Part shown: piece by piece, positions 57,885-64,000 of the stretch | Position numbering within the stretch: the first letter of the stretch is position 1 | How the letters are laid out: the number at the start of each line of letters is the position of its first letter | Program-made: the position numbers and the translations under genes | NCBI GenBank assembly: GCA_964017045.1 | Contig: OZ024808.1 | Coordinates: 16,615,784 to 16,679,783 of the forward strand | Length of the DNA stretch: 64,000 nt | Direction: 5' to 3' | Origin: Omphiscola glabra | Lineage: Eukaryota; Mollusca; Gastropoda; Lymnaeidae | The notes under the pieces: generated by a model | What the model saw: the letters and a program-made list of their open reading frames with translations, nothing else | Database searches by the model: none | Told to the model about the DNA's origin: nothing

Positions 57885-60800
57885 ATTCAAAGAGAGATCA
57901 AACCCCAGATGGGCACATAATTTCAGTGAGAGATCAAACCCCAGATGAGCACATAATTTCAGTGAGAGATCAAAACCGCGATGGGCATCTACTTTCAATG
58001 AGCAATCAAACCCCAGATGGGCATCTACTTTCAGTGAGAGTTCAAACCCCAGATGGGCATCTACTTTCAATGAGAAATCAAACCCCAGATGGGCATCTAC
58101 TTTCAGTGAGAGATCAAACCCCAGATGGGCAAATACTTTCAGTGAGAGATCAAACCCCAGATCGGCATCTACTTTCAGTGAGAGACCTCATGGGCATCTA
58201 CTTTCAGTGAGAGATCAAACCACACATGGGCATCTACTTTCAGTAAGAGATCAAACACCAGATGGGCACCTAATTTCAGTGAGAGATCTCATGGGCACCT
58301 ACTTTCAGTGAGAGATCAAACCCCAGATGGCCACCTAATTTCAGTGAGAGATCAAAACCCAGATGGGAATCTACTTTCAATGAGAAATCTAACACCAGAT
58401 GGGCATCTACTTTCAGTAAGAGATCAAACCGCAGATGAGCACCTACTTTCAGTGAGAGATCTCATGGGCATCTAATTTCAATGCGAAATCTAACACCAGC
58501 GAGGCATCTACTTTCAGTGAGAGATCAAACCCGAGATGGGCATCTACTTTCAGAGAGAGATTAAACACCAGATGGGCACCTAATTTCATTGAGATATCAA
58601 AACCCAGATGGGCATGATGGGCATCTACTTTCAATGAGAAATCAAACCCCAGATGAACATCTACTTTCCGTAAAAGATCTCATGGGCACCTACTTTCAGT
58701 GAGAGATATCATGGGCACCTACTTTCAGTTAGAGATCTCATGGGCAACTACTTTCAGTGAGAGATCAAACATCAGATGGGCACCTACTTTCAGTGAGAGA
58801 TCAAACACCAGATGGGCACCTACTTTCAGTTAGAGATCTCATTGGGCACCTACTTTCAGTGATAGATGAAACCCCATATTGGCACCTAATTTCAGTGAAA
58901 GATCAAACCCCAGAAGGGCCTCTACTTTCAGTAATATATCTCATGGGCATCTACTTTCAGTGAGAGTTCAAACACCAGATGGGCATCTACTTTCAGTGAG
59001 AAATCAAACCACAGATGGTCATCTACTTTCAATGAGAAATCAAACCCCAGATGAACATCTACTTTCCGTAAAATATCTCATGGGCACCTACTTTCAGTGA
59101 GAGATATCATGGGCACCTACTTTCAGTTAGAGATCTCATGGGCAACTACTTTCAGTGAGAGATCAAACATCAGATGGGCACCTACTTTCAGTGAGAGATC
59201 AAACACCAGATGGGCACCTACTTTCAGTTAGAGATCTCATTGGGCACCTACTTTCAGTGATAGATGAAACCCCATATTGGCACCTAATTTCAGTGAAAGA
59301 TCAAACCCCAGAAGGGCCTCTACTTTCAGTAATATATCTCATGGGCATCTACTTTCAGTGAGAGTTCAAACACCAGATGGGCATCTACTTTCAGTGAGAG
59401 ATCAAATACCAGATGGGCATCTACTTTCAGTGAGAGATCAAACCACAGATGGTCATCTACTTTCAGTGAGAGATCAAACCCCAGAAGGGCACCTAATTTC
59501 AGCTAGAGATCTCATGGGCACCTACTTTCAGTGAAAAGTCAAACCCCAGATGAGCATCTACTTTCAGTGTGAGATCAAACACCAGATGGGCACCTAATTT
59601 AAGTTAGAGATCTCATGGGCACCTACTTTCAGTGATAGATCAAACCCCAGATGGGCATCTACTTTCAATGAGAAATCAAACCCCAGATGGGCATCCGCTT
59701 TCAGTGAAAGATCAAACCCCAGAAGGGCCTCTACTTTCAGTAATATATCTCATGGGCATCTACTTTCAGTGAGAGATCAAACACCAGATGGGCATCTACT
59801 TTCAGTGAGAGATCAAATACCAGATGGGCATCTACTTTCAGTGAGAGATCAAACCACAGATGGTCATCTACTTTCAGTGAGAGATCAAACCCCAGAAGGG
59901 CACCTAATTTCAGCGAGAGGTCTCATGGGCACCTACTTTCAGTGAGAAGTCAAACCCCAGATTAGCATCTACTTTCAGTGAGAGAGCAAACCCCAGATGA
60001 GCATCTACTTTCAGTGAGAGATCAAACCCCAGTTGGGCACCTGATTTTAGTGAGAAGTCAAACCCCAGATGAGCATCTACTTTCAATGCGAAATCTAACC
60101 CCAGATGGGCATCTACTTTCAGTGAGAGATCAAACCCCAGATGGGAACCTACTTTCAGTGAGAGATCAAATCCCAGATGGGCACCTACTTTCAGTGAGAG
60201 ATCAAACCCCAGAAGGGCACCTAATTTCAGCTAGAGATCTCATGGGCACCTACTTTCAGTGAAAAGTCAAACCCCAGATGAGCATCTACTTTCAGTGTGA
60301 GATCAAACACCAGATGGGCACCTAATTTAAGTTAGAGATCTCATGGGCACCTACTTTCAGTGATAGATCAAACCCCAGATGGGCATCTACTTTCAATGAG
60401 AAATCAAACCCCAGATGGGCATCCGCTTTCAGTGAAAGATCAAACCCCAGAAGGGCCTCTACTTTCAGTAATATATCTCATGGGCATCTACTTTCAGTGA
60501 GAGATCAAACACCAGATGGGCATCTACTTTCAGTGAGAGATCAAATACCAGATGGGCATCTACTTTCAGTGAGAGATCAAACCACAGATGGTCATCTACT
60601 TTCAGTGAGAGATCAAACCCCAGAAGGGCACCTAATTTCAGCGAGAGGTCTCATGGGCACCTACTTTCAGTGAGAAGTCAAACCCCAGATTAGCATCTAC
60701 TTTCAGTGAGAGAGCAAACCCCAGATGAGCATCTACTTTCAGTGAGAGATCAAACCCCAGTTGGGCACCTGATTTTAGTGAGAAGTCAAACCCCAGATGA

Positions 60801-61265
60801 GCATCTACTTTCAATGCGAAATCTAACCCCAGATGGGCATCTACTTTCAGTGAGAGATCAAACCCCAGATGGGAACCTACTTTCAGTGAGAGATCAAATC
60901 CCAGATGGGCACCTACTTTCAGTGAGAGATCAAACACCAGATGAAACATCTACTTTCAGTGAGTGAACAAACCCCAGATGGGCATCTACTTTCAGTGAGA
61001 GATCAAACCCCAGTTGGGCATCTACTTTCAGTGAGAGATAAAAACCCAGATGGGTATCTACATTCAGTGAGAGATCAAACCCAAGATGGGCACCTACTTT
61101 CAGTGAGAGACGTCATGGGAATCTACTTTCAGTTAAAGATCAAACACCAGATGGGCACCCACTTTCAGTGAGAGATCTCTTGGGCACCTAATTTCAGTGA
61201 GAGATGAAACACCAGATGGACACCTACTTTCAGTGAGAGATCAAACACAAGATGGACATCTCCTT
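57885..61265. repeat. 36-bp minisatellite, 3.4 kb, upstream of gene B
   Basis: About 95 units of gagagatcaaaccccagatg followed by ggcatctactttcagt, with shorter units lacking the caaaccccag part. It contains two larger tandem duplications: 58651-59048 repeated at 59049-59446 (398 bp) and 59479-60206 repeated at 60207-60934 (728 bp), both nearly identical. The array ends about 380 bp before the putative leader of gene B and is absent from the matching place in copy A. Confidence 0.96.
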
Positions 61266-61641
61266 CTCTGTGCCTTATTTTGTTTTATGGCACGGGCTGA
61301 TTAAGTCCATTTTTGGACAACCAAAGAATCACGCTTGACTAAACATGTTTTGTTTCATGTCTGGTTGACTCAGCTATACTGCAATCACGAAACTTGGTGT
61401 TCTTTAGTAAATGGGGCCTCTCAAAAAATATATTCTTTATAATATCTTTATTATTATAAAGTTTGACGCGTTTAGAAAAAAATTATTTGAAGTTGTTTGT
61501 ATCAAATACATAAAATATATTTATATTTTTTTAAAAATCACCAGTTATAACTGAGGATATCCTTAACACTCAATAGTAAATAGGAAACTTTGGAACACAG
61601 GTGTAATTTCATTTGCTTACATAACCATTTCTTCTGTCTAG
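61266..61641. other. Upstream region of DUF229 copy B
   Basis: Matches 23205-23493 of copy A in blocks (cacgcttgactaaaca, ttgactc...actg, cgaaact). AT-rich. It ends with a pyrimidine-rich acceptor (tcttctgtctag). No core promoter could be identified. Confidence 0.65.
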
Positions 61642-61771
61642 ATTCATTTGGATGTGATTGCAAGTATGAACGATGTATCCACACAAGAAGAATTACTAAT
61701 GAAAGGAAATATGGACTGATTTTTTTAGATATTTGACATACGTCACCGTTTCATAGCAGCCCGCGTACACC
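61642..61771 (+). other. Putative 5' untranslated exon part of DUF229 copy B
   Basis: Starts after the acceptor at 61640-61641 and is conserved with 23494-23624 of copy A (ccacacaagaagaattacta) right up to the ATG. As in copy A, the first exon would lie upstream. Prediction only. Confidence 0.5.
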
Positions 61772-64000
61772 ATGGGGAAGTGCTGCACAATGCGGTGGAA
61801 AATGATGCGGGCTAAAGTCACCCTCTCCGTCCTATCGCTCTGGATATGCGTGCTCCTCGTCTTCTTCGCTGGCAGGCAGACGTCAGTGAGAAACTGGAGT
61901 ATTGTTTCCTGGTACAGCGGTCAGCTGGAGGACAGCAGACTCGTCACACGCCAAGAGTGCATCCAACCGAAACTGAAAGTGGATGATCCGATTATGAAAA
62001 AATCACTGAGACAATTTAGTCCTGTTTTGTGCAAGACAAGAGAAGAAGAATGGGTGTATGTCTCAAACGGTACGGTTCGATACTCTGCATCGGCTGTCAA
62101 GAAGTACTCAAACTTCTCTTGCTACTACCAACCTTTACAGAGAAAAGGTGATTATAACATTTCATGGTCGGAGCCGAAGTTAGAAATTACAGACGGATTC
62201 GTTATGACGTCCGATTTCTTCAGGATAAACTGTGTGACGTCAACCAACAAGACCTTTGCCAGCGTCTTCTCAGGGGTGGCGTACACCAAGGAAAGGGCCG
62301 AGAGGCCGGAGCCGCCACTGCCAGACGGGTTCGGAGGAATGAGCATCGTCATCATGGGCTACGACTCGATGTCCAGGATGTCGTGGTTGCGGCGCCTGGT
62401 CAAGACACGGGAGTTCTTCCACAACACTCTAGGGGCCATCGAACTGGAGGCCCACAACATTGTCGGTGATGGGACCACTGCTGTCATGTTCCCGATGCTG
62501 ACGGGAAAGTTTGAATGGGAACTACCCGAGGCCAGGTAAAAAACATATACACGCTAATAGGTAGGGGGCGAGAACTTTAATGCATATTTGTTTCTTTTTG
62601 TTTCTTCCTTTTTTTTCAAAGTAAATAACACATATTTATGTCAGGACGTGCAATCTTGGGTCCGTACACTCACATTTCTCCCACGCAATCGATCTCAAAG
62701 GTAATCGTTGATATAACAGTAATGTGATCAGAGCATGAATAAAATAATAATTGCTTTTGTGTTATTGTCTGTTTTTAGACTCAAATATCCGAACGCTACG
62801 GTGATGGATGAATTTCCGTTTCTATGGCACGAAATGAAGAAGGCGGGGTACCTGACCTCGTGGTGCAATGCCGCCCCGAAACATGCGCCCTTTAATTGGA
62901 GAATGCTTGGGTTCGACGAGCAGCCCACAGACTTCTACACCAGGCCGTTCTACATGGCGTTTGAAGACAGTGTACCACTGAAACTTAGACACTGCCTGGG
63001 TTCGAGGACGTTCAGCAAGGTCTGGCTCAACTACTTCCGGGATATTTTCATGATGTACCCGAACAAGCGCAAGTTTTTGTTTCATTTTCTTGTCGAGATG
63101 AGCCACGATGACAACAATCTAATAACGAAGGTGGCGCATTTGTTCTTTGATAAAACAAAATGTTGATGGTTAAACAGTGACAGCTTCTTTATTACAAATA
63201 AATAATATGCTTACATTTTACAGTATGGTGTTCTGTGTCTGACAAGACGAATAGATCGATAATGAATAGCAGGTCATTTGTCCCAATCGATTTATTGGTA
63301 TTTTAGTGAGGAGACGTTTGAAGCACTGATAGGTAGGCTGATGTATTCATTATGTTAAGTGTGGGTGTCCTTTAAGGGATATTAACCTACGTTTATTGTT
63401 ATATTTGTTTTATTTAACTTTGCTAACTTCATAATCATCTCTCTATCACCAGATGGACGACGACATCAAAAGTTTAATACAACAACTGCACACGGGGGGC
63501 TACCTCAACAACACCCTCTTGATTCTGATGGGTGACCACGGGGCCAGATACAGCAAAGTGAGATCCACCTACTCCGGAAAACTCGAGGAGCGCCTTCCGT
63601 ATTTTTCCTTCCTGTTCCCTCAGTGGTTTCAGGAAAAATACCCGCAAGCCATCGACAACTTGCGCACAAACAGCAAACGCTTAACAACCCCCTTTGACCT
63701 GTACGAAACCTTTAAAGACGTTCTAAAGTTTAAGGGCACCGGGATGGGGTCCGTCTCCGACAGGGGCATCAGCTTGTTCAAAGAAATTCCGCTGGAGCGT
63801 TCTTGCGAACACGCACACATTGCGCCGCACTGGTGCGCATGTTTGGCGTGGAAGAATGTGTCCATGGAAGACAACGGTGCGAAGCGTGCTCTGAGGTACA
63901 CATTGGACACCATCAACTCTTACACGGCATCGTACAGAAACGAGTGCGCCATGTTGAGTTTGGAAAAGGTCACGGACGCCATGAAACTGGAGACACGCAC
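61772..64000 (+). CDS. DUF229 family membrane protein, copy B, cut by window end
   Basis: Coding exons are 61772-62535, 62779-63130 and 63453 to beyond 64000; exon 1 and exon 2 have exactly the same lengths as in copy A (764 and 352 nt), and the visible 548 nt of exon 3 align without a gap. Introns are GT-AG but shorter (243 and 322 bp against 796 and 566). No stop or frameshift is seen, so it looks functional as far as visible. The signal anchor, GYDSMSRMS, SHDDNN and MGDHG motifs are all kept. Amino-acid differences from copy A concentrate in residues about 12-165 (for example RRLRPVSCK against RQFSPVLCK), while the rest of exon 1 differs only by silent changes. A few changes occur in exons 2 and 3 (PKTAP/PKHAP, DRVPPRL/DSVPLKL, SVFDR/SVSDR). 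The last ~95 codons are outside the window. Confidence 0.93.

Noticed and set aside
57498..61171. Many 60-190-codon frames with DGHLLSVRDQTP or LGFDLSLKVDAH repeats
   Set aside because: Translation of the 36-bp array on both strands; frames break wherever short units occur.
57885..61265. CRISPR-like array of direct repeats
   Set aside because: Repeats are contiguous without unique spacers of constant length, the genome is eukaryotic, and no cas genes are present; the same applies to all other arrays in the window.
1..64000. tRNA or rRNA genes
   Set aside because: I saw no convincing cloverleaf A/B boxes or rRNA core sequence by eye; a tRNAscan-SE/Infernal run would be decisive.

Overview
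The window reads as non-coding-rich metazoan nuclear DNA. It is AT-rich, genes have spliced GT-AG introns, several non-LTR retrotransposon clades, hAT transposons, a Helitron relic and a solo LTR are present, and by hand-summed intervals about a third of the 64 kb is minisatellite or satellite. The only host gene family is a DUF229 (alkaline-phosphatase/sulfatase-like) type II membrane protein. That, with the transposon mix, suggests a mollusc, probably a gastropod; this assignment is inference, since no rRNA, mitochondrial or marker gene is present. Bacterial features (operons, ribosome binding sites) do not apply.

Layout. 0.1-1.65 kb: a 15-bp repeat array with two dimeric higher-order forms. 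1.8-2.0 kb: a hAT element with an 8-bp target duplication. 3.76-7.1 kb: an RTE-like LINE on the minus strand whose reverse transcriptase carries a six-fold 59-bp internal amplification. 8.4-14.2 kb: a 44-bp satellite of about 130 units. 15.4-22.6 kb: a dense series of arrays with two hAT-type MITEs. 23.6-26.9 kb: DUF229 gene copy A, three coding exons, 650 aa. 27-47 kb: arrays, a CR1/L2-like LINE tail, an inverted-repeat element, a decayed Helitron and a LINE fragment. 47.2-64 kb: a second version of the 2-27 kb region, ending in DUF229 copy B, cut by the window end.

The main result is that the flanks of both genes can be matched in order (about 2.0-27 kb against about 47.2 kb to the end). 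The locus is therefore an old direct segmental duplication in which the exons stayed nearly identical while introns and flanks decayed. Because both copies are visible, history can be read from them. One MITE is shared and predates the duplication. Another is present in A and matched by an apparently empty site in B. A solo LTR is present only in B. Several minisatellites in one copy correspond to a single unit in the other, so array expansion followed the duplication.

No novel operon-like or defence-like system was found. The most unusual content is this set of array births from single-copy sequence, the LINE-internal minisatellite, and a hAT family resembling (from memory) the horizontally transferred OposCharlie1 group. 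Similarity statements are by eye; no search or alignment was run.
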